A stretch of 64,000 nt of DNA from Pseudarthrobacter psychrotolerans (GCF_009911795.1 NZ_CP047898.1:868001-932000), one strand, 5' to 3'. Positions 1-9,509 are shown, counted from the stretch's first letter. Notes: a model not told the origin generated them from the letters alone. A program made the numbers and translations.

Positions 1-330
1 CTTGTGGCTGTCTTTATCTCCAACGTTCCCGAGGGGCTTTCCGGAACCGCCGGGATGAAAAAGGCGGGCCGCAGCGCCAAGTACATTTTTGGGGTCTGGG
101 GAGGTATTGCCGTTGTGTCCGGGCTTGCCTCACTGATCGGTTACGTGGCGCTGGAGAACGCTCCGGGCGCCGTCGTCGCCTTCATCACCGCGATCGCGGC
201 GGGCGGGATCCTGGCAATGCTCGCCGACACCATGATCCCGGAGGCGTTCGAAGAGCATCACAACCTCACGGGACTGACCACTTCGGTAGGGTTCCTGACG
301 GCGTTCACCGTCCACCAGCTCGGGGGGTGA
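1..330 (+). CDS. ZIP-family metal permease, C-terminal fragment
   Basis: The frame is open from the left edge to the TGA at 328-330, so only the last 109 residues are present and the start lies outside the window. The fragment has an NVPEG motif near its beginning and ADTMIPEAFEEHH later. These match the metal-binding helices of ZIP divalent-metal transporters, whose family pattern is HNxPEG followed by a second acidic/His helix. About three hydrophobic segments can be seen (roughly residues 28-48, 54-75 and 92-108). Zinc or another divalent cation is the family substrate; specificity cannot be read here. It converges on the permease on the other strand with 20 bases between the stop codons and no clear terminator. 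Confidence 0.8.
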   Translation, partial: LVAVFISNVPEGLSGTAGMKKAGRSAKYIFGVWGGIAVVSGLASLIGYVALENAPGAVVAFITAIAAGGILAMLADTMIPEAFEEHHNLTGLTTSVGFLTAFTVHQLGG

Positions 331-350
331 CCTCCCGCCGTCGTCAACGG

Positions 351-2323
351 TCAGCCCACGTGCACCCACGGCCGCTTGGTGACATCCGGTTCGGCTTCGC
401 GCAGGATCTCGCGCGTCACGGGAGCGATTTCGCCTTCGCCCAGCACCAGGAAGCGCAGGAGGTTCACGGCAGGATTGCCTTCGGTCCAGCGGAAGTAGAC
501 GTGCGGCATCAGCCCGGTCACATCGCGGATGTGCAGGAGCACCGAGGCGATGGTGTTGGGGACGCCCGGTCCGTGTACTTCCAGGACGGCAAACCCGTGC
601 CGCACAACGCCCCGGACTTCCAGGGCCGTCTCGAAGTCGGAGGAATCGTCCACAATGACTTCCAGGAACAGCGTCTGGTAGTCGGCAGGGAAGTGGCTTG
701 CTTCGGTGGCGGAGGCCAGCTTCTGCCGGTAGGCGTCCGCTGACTGGCGAAGCGGTTCATGGGCGATGATCCCGATAGGCCCGGCCAGGTTCTCCGCCAT
801 AAACTCCAGGGCCTGGGTGTCCAGCCGGACGTGCGTGGCGTGCAGTTCGAACGAGCGAAGCACCCTCGAGAGCAGCGAGATGCTGATGATCCCCAGGATG
901 AAGAAGCCGGCAATCCGGATCCCTTCGGGACGTTCAAAGATATTGGTGACGGTCGTGTAGACAAAGAGCACCGTGATAATACCGAAGCCGATGGTCCGCT
1001 TACGCTGCTGAAGCCGGCGGGCCGAAAGCGTCACAGCCACTGCGGCCGAGGTCATCAGCACCAGGACGCCGGTAGCGTACGCACCGCCCTGTGCGTCGAC
1101 GTCGGCCTCAAACAGCCAGGTGATCAGGAACCCGATCAGCGTGAAGACGAGTACGAGCGGCCGGACCGCCTTCGCCCATGCAGGGGCCATGCCGTACCGC
1201 GGCAGGTACCGGGGGACAAGGTTCAGCAGGCCGGCCATCGCGGACGCACCGGCGAACCACAGGATGGCGATGGTGCTCAGGTCGTACACCGTTCCGAAGC
1301 CTGCCCCGAGGTATTCGTGCGCCAGGAACGCCAGCGCCCGCCCGTTCGCTTGCCCGCCCGGCAGGAATTCACGCTCGGGGATCAGGACCACGGTGGTGAA
1401 GCTGCTGGTGACCAGGAAGGAACTCATGATCACGGCGGCGGTGGTCAGCATCCGCCGGGTTCCCTGGATCCGTCCGGCCGGGTTTTCCTCGGTATCGCCC
1501 GCGCCGCCAAGGATCTGCGGCATCACCGCGACTCCGGTTTCAAAGCCGGACAGTCCCAGCGCCAGCTTGGGGAAGACCAGCAGGGCGATGGCAACCGCCA
1601 TCAGCGGATTCCCGTGCGAGGTGTTCAGGGTCTGCCACCAGTCACCGACGGCGACCGGATGGGCGGCTGCCTCCACAAGCGACCTGGCGATGACCACCAC
1701 ATTGAGCCCCAGGTACAGGAGCACCAGCACAACGGCGACGCCGATCGCCTCCTTGAACCCGCGCAGGAAGACCGCAGCGAGCAAAGCAAGCAGCACCAGC
1801 GTCACGGCCACCCCTGGCCATGCAGGACGTCCGGGGCAAACGGATTCTCGACCAGGTGTGCCGTGGCATCGGCGGCGGACAGTGTCATGGTGATCATGAA
1901 GTCCGTCGCTGCAAACCCCAGAAGCACCAGCACCAGGAGTTTGCCGCGCCACTTGGGGAGCAGCCGCTCCAGCATGGCAATGGAACCCTCGCCGCGGTGG
2001 CTCTCGCCGGCGACCCGGCGGTAGACCGGCAGCGCGCCGAACAGAGTCACGGCTACCAGGACAAGCGTGGCCAGGGGAGAGACGGCCCCGGCCGCGAGCG
2101 CCGCGATGGCCGGCTGGTAGCCGAGGGTGGAGAAGTAGTCCACGCCGGTCAGGCACATCACCTGCCACCAGTGGTGCTTCTTCTCCTGGTCGGCGAGGCC
2201 GCCCGGACCCTGATGTGTACCCTTCGCGTCTTCCAGGCCGAACATCAGCCAACTGCCGAGGGCAGCCTTCCGCGTCGCACGCAGGGCCGAGGGATCGGCG
2301 GGGGGCCTGCTCATGGTGGTCAT
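351..2323 (-). pseudogene. APC-superfamily permease, split by a one-base frameshift
   Basis: The N-terminal part (from ATG at 2323) reads well through the TM segment ending in [10 protein letters not shown], then hits a stop just after the CCCC run at 1811-1814. The next frame continues as [13 protein letters not shown] to the stop at 351. Adding one C/G to that run gives one protein of 657 residues, so the break is probably a sequence error. The restored protein has about 12 hydrophobic helices (residues about 40-460) and a soluble tail of about 190 residues. This is the build of APC/KUP-like transporters such as amino-acid permeases and KimA potassium importers. It is divergent from a KdpD-like kinase and KdpE-like regulator, which suggests potassium or osmotic control. 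The substrate is not shown by sequence alone. Confidence 0.75.
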
Positions 2324-2501
2324 TCAAGCCTTTCAGTCCGAGGCACAGCACCGCGGGCACAGCCGAATCTAGTCCTGGCCAGGCGCTGTGGAGCCGTATT
2401 GCGGGCGATCTTGACGCATCCTTAACGCCCGTATGACCAACGCCACAACCTGCAGGGAAGGGACGCGCGGGGCGGCGGGATCCTGGTGGGAGAATGGCCG
2501 C

Positions 2502-4459
2502 ATGGCACGGGAACGGATAGTCGTTGGCCTCAACGGCAGCGACGACGCAGAACTGCTCATCCGCCGCGCCGCCAGGATTCTCGAAAGGAGCGACGGCGGC
2601 GAGCTGGTGGCCGTCCACGTCCGCACCGCTGGGGGTGCCGCGGCCGAGTCTCCACAGGTTTTGGAGGCGCAGCGACGGCTGGTCAATGACCTGGGCGGGA
2701 CGTACCACACCGTCTCCGCGTCGGATCCGGCCCGGGCCCTTTTGGATTACGCCCACAAGGCAGGTGCCACCCATATTGTTGTGGGGCAGTCGGGCAGCGG
2801 GCCGCTTGCCGGAGTGCTGGCAGGGTTGTTCGCCGGCGGCACCGTGGAGGCCCGGGTGGTCCGCGGTGCGGGGGACGTTGATGTCCGGGTAGTTCCCCGC
2901 GTCCCGACCAGGCGCAATGCACAGCGCAGGCGGCCTGACCTGGGCCGGCCCAGGGTTGGTGTTGGCTTTGCGCTTGCAGCAGCCCTGCCGGTCCTGCTGC
3001 AACTGCTGCTCGCAGCCTTTGACCACAGCGTTGCCACCGCCGTCCTGGTCCAGCTTGCCGGCGCGGTGGCGGTGTCGCTGGTGGGCGGGCTGTGGCCTGC
3101 CGTCGTCGGCGCGCTGTGGAGCAGCGTGCTGGTGAACTACTTTTCCACACCACCGTTGGGGACCTGGCCATCAGCGATCCGCAGGATCTCCTGTCCCTGG
3201 CCGTTTTTGCGGGCGTCTCAGTGGCCGTCGCCGGCGTGGTGGACAGGTCTGCCCGCCGGTCCAAGGAAGCCGCCCGCGCCCAGGCGGAGGCGGCGACGCT
3301 GGGTGACCTTGCGCTGGGAGCCTCCCGTTCGGAGGACACCCTTGACGGGATCCTGGCGGAGGCCTTGGACGTTTTTGGTGCCGCCGGTGCCGGGGTGTTC
3401 AGCAGCCGGGAGGGCAAGGCAGAAGGTTCCGGCCCGACGTCGGGACCCTCCGGAGTCCGCGGCGCGGACGCTGACGGCCGCGTCTGGTGGCTGGTTGCCG
3501 GGGCGGGGGATACCGCCGGGTGGGAGCCTGGCGTCATGGGCCTGCCGGGTACCACTGCAGAACCGGTCGACGACGACACCCGGCTGGTGCTGTTCGGCAG
3601 GGAGGTGCCTGCAGCGGAAAGCCGGCTGCTGGGCGCGTTTGCAGTCCACGTGAAAGCCCAGCTGGAACGCCGCCAGCTGGCCGTCAGCCGGCGCGAGGTG
3701 CTGCGGCTGGCCGAAGGGAACACCATGCGCACGGCCATCCTGAGGGCTGTGTCCCATGACCTGCGGACCCCCCTTGCCGGGATCAAGCTCGCCGCCGGTG
3801 GCCTGCTGCAGCGGACGGTCACCTATACGCCTGCGGAGGAACGGGAGCTGCTGGAAACCATTGACGAGTGCACGGACCGGCTGGGCCAGCTGGTGGGCAA
3901 CCTCCTGGACATGTCAAGGATCACCGCCGATTCCGTCCGGCCGCTGCTTGGACCTGTGCGGTGGAGCGAGGTTGTTACCCCGGCCCTGCGCGGCCTCCCG
4001 GAAGGTACGGTCCGGGTGGAGCTGCCCGCCAACATGCCCACCGTCGAAGCCGATCCGGTCCTGCTGGAACGCGTCATTGCCAACATTGTGGAAAACGCCA
4101 TCAAGTACGCACCGGGCTCCCGGATCGCCATCACCGGCGCTTCCGACGGCATGGGCGCAGCCACTCTGGACGGCTATCCGTCCGGCGAACTGCGGATCAT
4201 CGATCACGGGACCGGCATACCCGCCGGTAAGGTGCTCGACATGTTCCAGCCGTTCCAGCGGCTCCACGACCGGCCCCAGGCCACCGGCGTGGGACTGGGC
4301 CTGGCCGTCGCTGACGGGTTCATGAAGGCCATGGGCGGCACGCTGACTCCACAGGAAACTCCCGGCGGCGGACTCACTATGGTGATCAGGCTGGCCCTTT
4401 CCACCGGCTCGCCGGGCGCGCGCCACGCGGCCGGCCAGCCGCGGCAGGAGGCCACATGA
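2502..4459 (+). pseudogene. KdpD-like sensor histidine kinase (USP + DUF4118 + kinase), frameshifted
   Basis: ATG at 2502 follows a GGGAGA ribosome site and begins [12 protein letters not shown]. Residues 1-130 match the universal-stress (USP) domain found inside KdpD. Residues 145-235 hold the four-helix DUF4118 membrane block. A GAF-like linker follows, then the kinase: H-box SHDLRTPLAG (His about 419), N-box NIVENAIKYAP, and glycine boxes DHGTGIP and GVGLGLAVA. The N-terminal KdpD signalling domain of classical proteins (near 900 residues) is absent. The frame breaks at the GGGG run 3158-3161. One extra G joins NYFSTPPLG to DLAISDPQ and gives 652 residues. The stop overlaps the response regulator start by four bases, so the two are translationally coupled. 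Predicted role: sensing potassium or osmotic state and phosphorylating the next gene product. Confidence 0.8.
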
Positions 4460-5175
4460 ACACGGAGGACACAGATTCTTCAGTCACGCAGGGCGGCCGC
4501 CGGACCAGTGTCCTCGTGATCGACGACGATCCCCACCTGCTGAAGGCACTCCGGATCACCCTGCAGGCGCACGGTTACGCCGTGGACACAGCGGCCGACG
4601 GCGGCACGGCCCTGCGTGCCGTGTCTCACCGGCCGCCGGACGTGATGATCCTGGACCTCGGACTGCCGGACCTGGATGGAGCGGACGTCCTGCGGGAACT
4701 CCGTCGGTGGAGCAACCTGCCGGTGCTGGTGCTGTCCGCTCGCCACGGCTCATCGGACAAAGTCGACGCCCTGGACGCGGGTGCGGACGATTACATCACC
4801 AAGCCGTTCGGGCTGGACGAGCTCCTGGCCCGCCTGCGTGCGCTCCTCCGGCGTGTTCCCGAACCCGCATCCGTACCCACTGTGGCCGCATCCTCCTTTA
4901 CCGTGGACCTGTCCCGGCGGCAGGTCACCAGGGACGGGGATGTTGTCCGGTTGACGCCGACCGAATGGAACATCCTGGAACTGCTGGTCCGGAACCCTGC
5001 CCGGTTGGTGACCCAGCAGCAGCTGCTGCTGCAAGTCTGGGGACCCGCTTACCAGACGGAAGCCAACTACCTGCGTGTGTACATGGCCCAGTTGCGGCGG
5101 AAGCTTGAGGCCGATCCCGGGAAGCCCCGCCACCTGCTCACCGAACCTGGTGTGGGGTACCGTTTTATGCCCTGA
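4456..5175 (+). CDS. kdpE: KdpE-like OmpR-family response regulator
   Basis: This 239-residue two-component regulator has a receiver domain at residues 18-130, with acidic pocket DDD at 23-25, phosphoacceptor Asp67 in ILDLGLPD and Lys116 in ITKPFG. A winged-helix OmpR/PhoB DNA-binding domain follows at about 145-238, with TEWNILELLVRNP and VGYRF near the end. The ATG overlaps the kinase stop (ATGA), so kinase and regulator form one operon. KdpE normally activates the kdpFABC potassium ATPase. No kdpFABC is in the window, so the adjacent divergent permease is the obvious candidate target. That link is inference. Confidence 0.88.
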   Translation: MNTEDTDSSVTQGGRRTSVLVIDDDPHLLKALRITLQAHGYAVDTAADGGTALRAVSHRPPDVMILDLGLPDLDGADVLRELRRWSNLPVLVLSARHGSSDKVDALDAGADDYITKPFGLDELLARLRALLRRVPEPASVPTVAASSFTVDLSRRQVTRDGDVVRLTPTEWNILELLVRNPARLVTQQQLLLQVWGPAYQTEANYLRVYMAQLRRKLEADPGKPRHLLTEPGVGYRFMP

Positions 5176-5285
5176 ATCCTGCAGGAAATCCGGCGGCCGT
5201 GAACCCTATGAACACCGCGGGAAGTGGGGCAGGATGTTGACTGTTCCGAATACGTTTCAGTTCCGTACCGCAAGGAGAACCGGCC

Positions 5286-5717
5286 ATGCCAACGACGCTC
5301 AACCCCTACCTAGGCTTCCGCGACAATGCCAGGGAGGCGATGACCTTCTATCAGTCCGTGTTCGGCGGCGACCTGGCCCTCAGCTCCTTCGGGGAGTTCC
5401 ACGCCAGCGAGGATCCCGCGGAAGCCGACAAGATCATGCACGGCATGCTGACCGCCAGCAACGGACTGGTCCTGATGGGGGCGGACACGCCGAACGGTAT
5501 GGACCTCGCCGCCGGCAGTTCAATCTCGGTTTCGCTCAGCGGCGACGACGAAGCTGAACTGCGCGGCTATTGGGACAAGCTGTCCGCCGACGGCGGCACT
5601 GTCACCGTTCCGTTGGAACCGGCGCCCTGGGGCGACATCTTCGGCATGTGCACGGACCGGTTCGGGACGGCCTGGCTGGTCAACGTCAACAACCCCCAGG
5701 CGGCTCCCGCGTCATAG
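5286..5717 (+). CDS. VOC-family (PhnB-like) protein
   Basis: This 143-residue protein is one VOC/glyoxalase fold module of the PhnB or 3-demethylubiquinone-methyltransferase-like type. It has LNPYLGFRDNAREAMTFYQ at the N-terminus, a QSVFGGD turn, and the closing segment WGDIFGMCTDRFGTAWLVN. The start is set by AAGGAG seven bases before the ATG. Members of this group mostly have unknown substrates, and despite legacy names they are not proven methyltransferases. It stands alone and is followed by a strong 36-base palindrome that probably ends transcription from both sides. Confidence 0.85.
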   Translation: MPTTLNPYLGFRDNAREAMTFYQSVFGGDLALSSFGEFHASEDPAEADKIMHGMLTASNGLVLMGADTPNGMDLAAGSSISVSLSGDDEAELRGYWDKLSADGGTVTVPLEPAPWGDIFGMCTDRFGTAWLVNVNNPQAAPAS

Positions 5718-5763
5718 CCGCTACTTCTCAGCCAAGACCACTTCCAAGCCAAGACGCAGAACG

Positions 5764-5799
5764 ACGGAACAGCGGCGGGATATCCCGCCGCTGTTCCGT
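5764..5799. terminator. 36-base perfect palindrome, probable bidirectional terminator
   Basis: ACGGAACAGCGGCGGGA is followed by TA and the exact complement, then TTTCCG on the plus side. It sits between the VOC gene stop (5717) and the stop of the minus-strand gentisate operon (5845), where a two-way terminator is expected. The T tract is short. Confidence 0.75.
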
Positions 5800-5844
5800 T
5801 TCCGTGATTATTCCTGCTGCTTCGGCTGCACGAAGGTCACAACC

Positions 5845-6597
5845 TCAGATCCATTTGGGGGCTGCGGGCACGTTTTCCAGTGGGACGCCATTCTGGGTGG
5901 CGGTGACGGCATGGGTGCCGCGTCCGGTGGCCCATTGGGTGATGCCGGGCAGGGTCCCGGTGATGACGGTCGGGTTCTCTGCGGCGGTGTCGCCGTAGGT
6001 GAGGTCAGTGCCGGTGACGGTGATGAGCAGGCCGGAGTGTGTGCCGCGGGTTTTCCAGGCGCCGGTGATGTCCCGCAGGAGCCGTCCGAGGACGGACACC
6101 GGGATGTCTGCGAAGCTGGCCCCGTTGTCCAGGTCCACGGCGTGGGTCCACACTTCGCGGGTCCGCATCCACACGGTTTCGCCGGCGGGGACTTCCCGGC
6201 CCTGCGCGGTTTTCACCTGGTGGTGCCAGGCCTGTTCGGGGAGGTCGCGCCATTCGACGTTCAGGTGCACGGCGGAGTGGTCGAAGAGGTTCCGCAGGGC
6301 GATCGGGGACAGGGTCGCGCCGAAGCTGATTTCGTGGTCCCGGGCCTCGGTGGAGGCGTACATGGGCGTCTCCACACCGGTGGAGGCCCATTCCAGCAGC
6401 CGGGCGATGGCGCGGGCGTTGTAGCCGATGTGCGCGGTCACGTGCCGGCGGTTCCAGCCCGGAAGCAGGGAGGGGCCGTCGAGTTCGTCGTCGGTGAGCT
6501 CGTTGAGCTTCCGGGCGAAGAACGCGGTCCCGCGCCGGGCCTGGAGCAGCGCTTCGAGCAGCTCCGGGTCGGTGGTTTGGTCCTGTCGGGCAACCAT
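5845..6597 (-). CDS. Mycothiol-dependent maleylpyruvate isomerase
   Basis: This 250-residue protein belongs to the DinB/MDMPI family. The N-terminal helix bundle carries LLPGWNRRHVTAHIGYNARA (His metal ligand), and the second conserved block is TREVWTHAVDLDNG (Glu and His). The C-terminal MDMPI domain fills about residues 160-250. It converts maleylpyruvate to fumarylpyruvate in the gentisate pathway, using mycothiol where proteobacteria use glutathione, which suits an actinobacterium. The ATG at 6597 shares one base with the TGA of the hydrolase gene upstream, implying coupled translation. The gene is the last of the three-gene operon. Confidence 0.9.
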   Translation of the reverse strand: MVARQDQTTDPELLEALLQARRGTAFFARKLNELTDDELDGPSLLPGWNRRHVTAHIGYNARAIARLLEWASTGVETPMYASTEARDHEISFGATLSPIALRNLFDHSAVHLNVEWRDLPEQAWHHQVKTAQGREVPAGETVWMRTREVWTHAVDLDNGASFADIPVSVLGRLLRDITGAWKTRGTHSGLLITVTGTDLTYGDTAAENPTVITGTLPGITQWATGRGTHAVTATQNGVPLENVPAAPKWI

Positions 6598-7445
6598 CAG
6601 GCTTCCTTGACCACGCGGTTGTTCAGCTGGCCCAGGCCTTCGATGGTGGTGACCAGGAGCTGGCCTTCCTGCAGGTAGCGCTTGGGGTCCTGGGCATGGC
6701 CCACGCCTCCCGGGGTGCCGGTGGCGATGACGTCGCCCGGGTTCAGGGTGATGATGGTGGAGATGTAGGAGACCAGGAACTCGGGGGTGAAGACGAGGTC
6801 GGAGGTGGGGGTCTGCTGCTGGATCTCCCCGTCCACGGCGCTGGTCATCAGCGGGCCGGCGCTGAATTCGTCCTGCGTGACCAGGGCCGGGCCGAACGGG
6901 GTGGACTTCTCCCAGGTCTTGCCCTGGAGCCACTGGATGGTGCGGAACTGGTAGTCGCGCATGGATACGTCGTTAAGCACGGCGTACCCGGCGATGTGGT
7001 CCTTGGCGTCGGCCTCAGCGATGCGGCGGCCGGTTTTGCCGATGACGACGGCGAGCTCGGCTTCCCAGTCCACGGTGTCGGATTCCTGCGGGAGGGCCAG
7101 GTCATCGTTGGGCCCGATGAGGGATTCGGCGTATTTGGCGAACAGGGTGGGGTACTCCGGGACTTCCCTCCCCATTTCCTTGATGTGGTTGCGGTAGTTG
7201 TGGCCCACGCAGATGATCTTGCCGGGGGCGGGAACGACGGCGTCGAGGTCCGCGCCCTCGGCCGGGTGGGTGGCGCCGTTGGCGGCCTTGGCGATGGTTT
7301 CCCAGGCGGGGTCCTTCAGGAGGGCCCCGACGTCGGTGAACCCATTGATCTCGGTGAGGGTGTCACCGTCCTGGCGGACAGCCACGGTGTTGGTGCTGCC
7401 GCCGTTGCCGGTGCCGGTCTGGGTGCGGAGGGTGAGGAGTCTCAT
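6597..7445 (-). CDS. Fumarylpyruvate hydrolase (FAH family)
   Basis: This 282-residue protein is of the fumarylacetoacetate hydrolase superfamily. The conserved core includes GHNYRNHIKEMG, PTLFAKY, DWEAELAVVIG (metal-binding acidic residues) and VLNDVSMRDYQ. In this operon it should cleave fumarylpyruvate to fumarate and pyruvate, the last step of gentisate breakdown. Other FAH proteins cleave related diketo acids, so the substrate rests on context. Its ATG overlaps the dioxygenase stop by four bases (ATGA), and its own stop overlaps the isomerase start by one base. Confidence 0.88.
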   Translation of the reverse strand: MRLLTLRTQTGTGNGGSTNTVAVRQDGDTLTEINGFTDVGALLKDPAWETIAKAANGATHPAEGADLDAVVPAPGKIICVGHNYRNHIKEMGREVPEYPTLFAKYAESLIGPNDDLALPQESDTVDWEAELAVVIGKTGRRIAEADAKDHIAGYAVLNDVSMRDYQFRTIQWLQGKTWEKSTPFGPALVTQDEFSAGPLMTSAVDGEIQQQTPTSDLVFTPEFLVSYISTIITLNPGDVIATGTPGGVGHAQDPKRYLQEGQLLVTTIEGLGQLNNRVVKEA

Positions 7446-8581
7446 GCGTTCTTGCGTCCTTCGGTGTAGGTGCGGTTAAAGTTCAGGCGTTCGAAAATGG
7501 GGGCGTCGCTGAAGCGGAACAGATCAAACTCGGCGTCCGGGCCGGCGTTCAGGGACCATTCCTGCCAGGAGGGGACGACGAACAGGTCGCCCTTGGCGAG
7601 GGTCTTGGTTTCGCCGTTCAGGGTGACGGTGCCGGTGCCTTCGAAGACCTGCCAGACACTGGACCCGACCTCGCGCAGGGCCTCGGTGGACGCGCCGGCG
7701 CGGAGGCGGTGGAACTCGGCCCGGATGGTGGGCATGACGTCGCCGCCGGTGGTCGGGTTGGAGTACCGGACGGCGGCGTGGCCCTGGGACACGGTGGCGG
7801 GGTGGCCCTCGTCCTCGAGGAGCAGCTGTTCGGCCAGGGCGGCGTCGGTGTGTTCCCACCGGTACGCGGCGATGGGGGAGTTGACGGTGTCCTGGAGTCC
7901 GGAGAGCGGGCGCAGTCCGGGGTGGGCCCAGAGCCGTTCGGACCGGGAGATGTCCGGGGTCGCCTCGTCGGTGACGCGTTCGGTGCCGAACTCGAAGAAC
8001 CCGGCGTCGGCGTAGTGCACAAACGGAATGTCCAGCCCGTCGATCCAGGCCATCGGGGAATCGGTGTCGTTGTGATGGCCGTGGAAGTTCCAGCCCGGTG
8101 TGAGCAGGAAATCCCCGCGGCGCATCGCGACGGGGTCCCCGTTCACTACGGTCCAGACGCCCTCGCCTTCGACGACGAAGCGGAAGGCGTTCTGGGAGTG
8201 GCGGTGTTCGGGGGCGGTCTCGCGGGCACCCAGGTACTGGATCGCGGCCCAGAGCGTCGGGGTCGCGTACGGGGTTCCGGCCAGGCCGGGGTTCGCCAAC
8301 GCGATCGCGCGGCGTTCCCCGCCGCGGCCTACCGGAACCAGGTCACCGGCGCGGGCCGCCAGCGGGTACAGGTCATCCCACCGCCACACATGCGGCACCG
8401 CCTTCGGCGAAGGGACCATCGGCATCAGATCCCCGATCTCCGTCCACAACGGAACCAGGTTCTCACTCTCAAAATCCTGATACAACTTCTCCAGCTGGGC
8501 AGCCTCCTCCGGCGTCGGCTCCGGAACAACCTGGCCGGCGGCAACAGAAGCATGCGTAAGATTCTCGGCGCTGACGGACAT
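7442..8581 (-). CDS. Gentisate 1,2-dioxygenase
   Basis: This 379-residue bicupin ring-cleavage enzyme opens gentisate to maleylpyruvate with Fe(II) and oxygen. The first cupin (about residues 100-180) carries the metal ligands in PEHRHSQNAFRFVVEG and the later FHGHH. The second cupin (about 280-365) has the fold pattern but lacks the histidine pair, as is usual in this family. A strong AAGGAGG ribosome site lies seven bases before the ATG. It is the first gene of the gentisate operon, with a predicted promoter and IclR operator upstream. Confidence 0.93.
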   Translation of the reverse strand: MSVSAENLTHASVAAGQVVPEPTPEEAAQLEKLYQDFESENLVPLWTEIGDLMPMVPSPKAVPHVWRWDDLYPLAARAGDLVPVGRGGERRAIALANPGLAGTPYATPTLWAAIQYLGARETAPEHRHSQNAFRFVVEGEGVWTVVNGDPVAMRRGDFLLTPGWNFHGHHNDTDSPMAWIDGLDIPFVHYADAGFFEFGTERVTDEATPDISRSERLWAHPGLRPLSGLQDTVNSPIAAYRWEHTDAALAEQLLLEDEGHPATVSQGHAAVRYSNPTTGGDVMPTIRAEFHRLRAGASTEALREVGSSVWQVFEGTGTVTLNGETKTLAKGDLFVVPSWQEWSLNAGPDAEFDLFRFSDAPIFERLNFNRTYTEGRKNA

Positions 8582-8624
8582 GGGGGCCTCCTTGTGGTGC
8601 GATGAGCGTTTGAGCGTACAAACG

Positions 8625-8654
8625 ACTCTAGGCAGCGGAGTATGTGACCTCCAA
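8625..8654 (-). promoter_or_regulatory. Predicted promoter of the gentisate operon
   Basis: Read on the minus strand, TTGGAG (8654-8649) and TAGAGT (8630-8625) are 18 bases apart. The operator at 8658-8674 lies three bases upstream of the -35 box. That is a typical activator position. Confidence 0.55.
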
Positions 8655-8657
8655 CAT

Positions 8658-8674
8658 ATTCTGTCCAGCAGAAT
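8658..8674. promoter_or_regulatory. IclR-type operator, gentisate operon side
   Basis: ATTCTG-TCCAG-CAGAAT is a perfect 6-5-6 inverted repeat between the dioxygenase start and the iclR stop. Nearly the same repeat recurs at 9489-9505 in the iclR/transporter intergenic region. Paired sites of this kind beside an IclR gene strongly suggest its binding sites. Confidence 0.75.
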
Positions 8675-8699
8675 TTAAGGGCAGGCCCGGCTTGTTGGC

Positions 8700-9497
8700 T
8701 CAGCCCTTATCGGCAGGGTTGGCGGCTATGTCGATTTCGAGCTGGCGCCGGGTCTCCAACATGACACCCACCAGTCCTGCGTCAAAAAGGCTGCGGAACC
8801 TTGCAGCCGGGGTGGCTACGCTCAATGCCCCGACGACGTCGCCGGCGCGGTTGTGCAGGGCCAGGCCCAGGGCGCTGATGCCCTCTTCGGTACCTTCGAA
8901 GTTGGCGGCAAATCCGTTGCTGCGAATGGTTTGAAGTTCCCGCAGGAAGGCCGGGTACTCGGCGTCGGGAATATTGTCGCCGCCGATCTCGGCATTGCTG
9001 CTGCGGAACAGCTGGTTCACCATGGCGGGTTCGAGTTCAGCCAGCATCGCCTTGCCGCCGGAGGCCTTATGGGCGGGCAGGACCGTTCCCTGGCGATCGC
9101 CCACGCGCAGGGCACTGGTGCTCTCCACCGTCTCCAGGAACCTGACCTTCGTGCCCACCCGGATCATCAGGTTGACCGTTTCGTTGACCCGCGAACACAA
9201 CAACTCCATATGGGGCCTGGCCACTTCCCGCAGCAGCCGTGACCAGCTCACCCCGGCAGGGCCTGCGCCCATGGCCGGCCCGGGAACATAGCGCCGGGAC
9301 TCATCCTGGACCGCGAAGCCCCGGTACACCAACATGGCCAGGAGCCGATGGGCGGTGGAGGGTGCCACGCCCAGCTCGTTCGCTGCGTCCTTGAGCCGCA
9401 GGCTGCCCCCGTCCCGCAGCAGCTGCAGTAGCACCAGGGCGTTATCCACTGCCTCGATGGGATAGGTGGGCTTGCGCTGCACCCTCAAGTTCTGCAT
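8700..9497 (-). CDS. IclR-family regulator of 3-hydroxybenzoate/gentisate genes
   Basis: This 265-residue protein has an N-terminal winged helix (about residues 10-75, with LRLKDAANELGVAPSTAHRL) and a C-terminal IclR effector domain (about 90-260, with ASGGKAMLAEL and FEGTEEGISALG). I chose the ATG at 9497 over an upstream in-frame start (9554). A TATAAT box ends six bases before this ATG, giving a leaderless mRNA, and the ATG lies in the middle of the 9489-9505 operator. The family usually binds small aromatic acids. The gene lies between the two transcription units it likely controls and probably regulates itself. Confidence 0.9.
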   Translation of the reverse strand: MQNLRVQRKPTYPIEAVDNALVLLQLLRDGGSLRLKDAANELGVAPSTAHRLLAMLVYRGFAVQDESRRYVPGPAMGAGPAGVSWSRLLREVARPHMELLCSRVNETVNLMIRVGTKVRFLETVESTSALRVGDRQGTVLPAHKASGGKAMLAELEPAMVNQLFRSSNAEIGGDNIPDAEYPAFLRELQTIRSNGFAANFEGTEEGISALGLALHNRAGDVVGALSVATPAARFRSLFDAGLVGVMLETRRQLEIDIAANPADKG

Positions 9498-9505
9498 GAC
9501 AGAAT
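9489..9505. promoter_or_regulatory. IclR-type operator over the iclR start codon
   Basis: GTTCTG-CATGA-CAGAAT differs from the 8658-8674 repeat at one arm base. It covers the iclR ATG (9497-9495) and touches its -10 box, so binding should repress iclR. It is about 40 bases upstream of the divergent MFS gene, which it could also control. Confidence 0.75.
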
Positions 9506-9509
9506 TATA
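9504..9509 (-). promoter_or_regulatory. -10 box of iclR (leaderless)
   Basis: TATAAT on the minus strand, six bases from the ATG at 9497. Transcription would start at or beside the start codon. No ribosome site is visible. Confidence 0.6.

Noticed and set aside
351..3026. One 891-residue minus-strand open frame covering the permease and beyond
   Set aside because: Its first 400 residues are antisense to the kinase and out of frame with the true permease N-terminus. Only the C-terminal part is real, reached through a frameshift.
6696..7469. Long Gly/Asp/Val-rich plus-strand frame opposite the hydrolase
   Set aside because: It is a shadow frame of a GC-rich gene, and its composition and lack of any motif show it is not coding.
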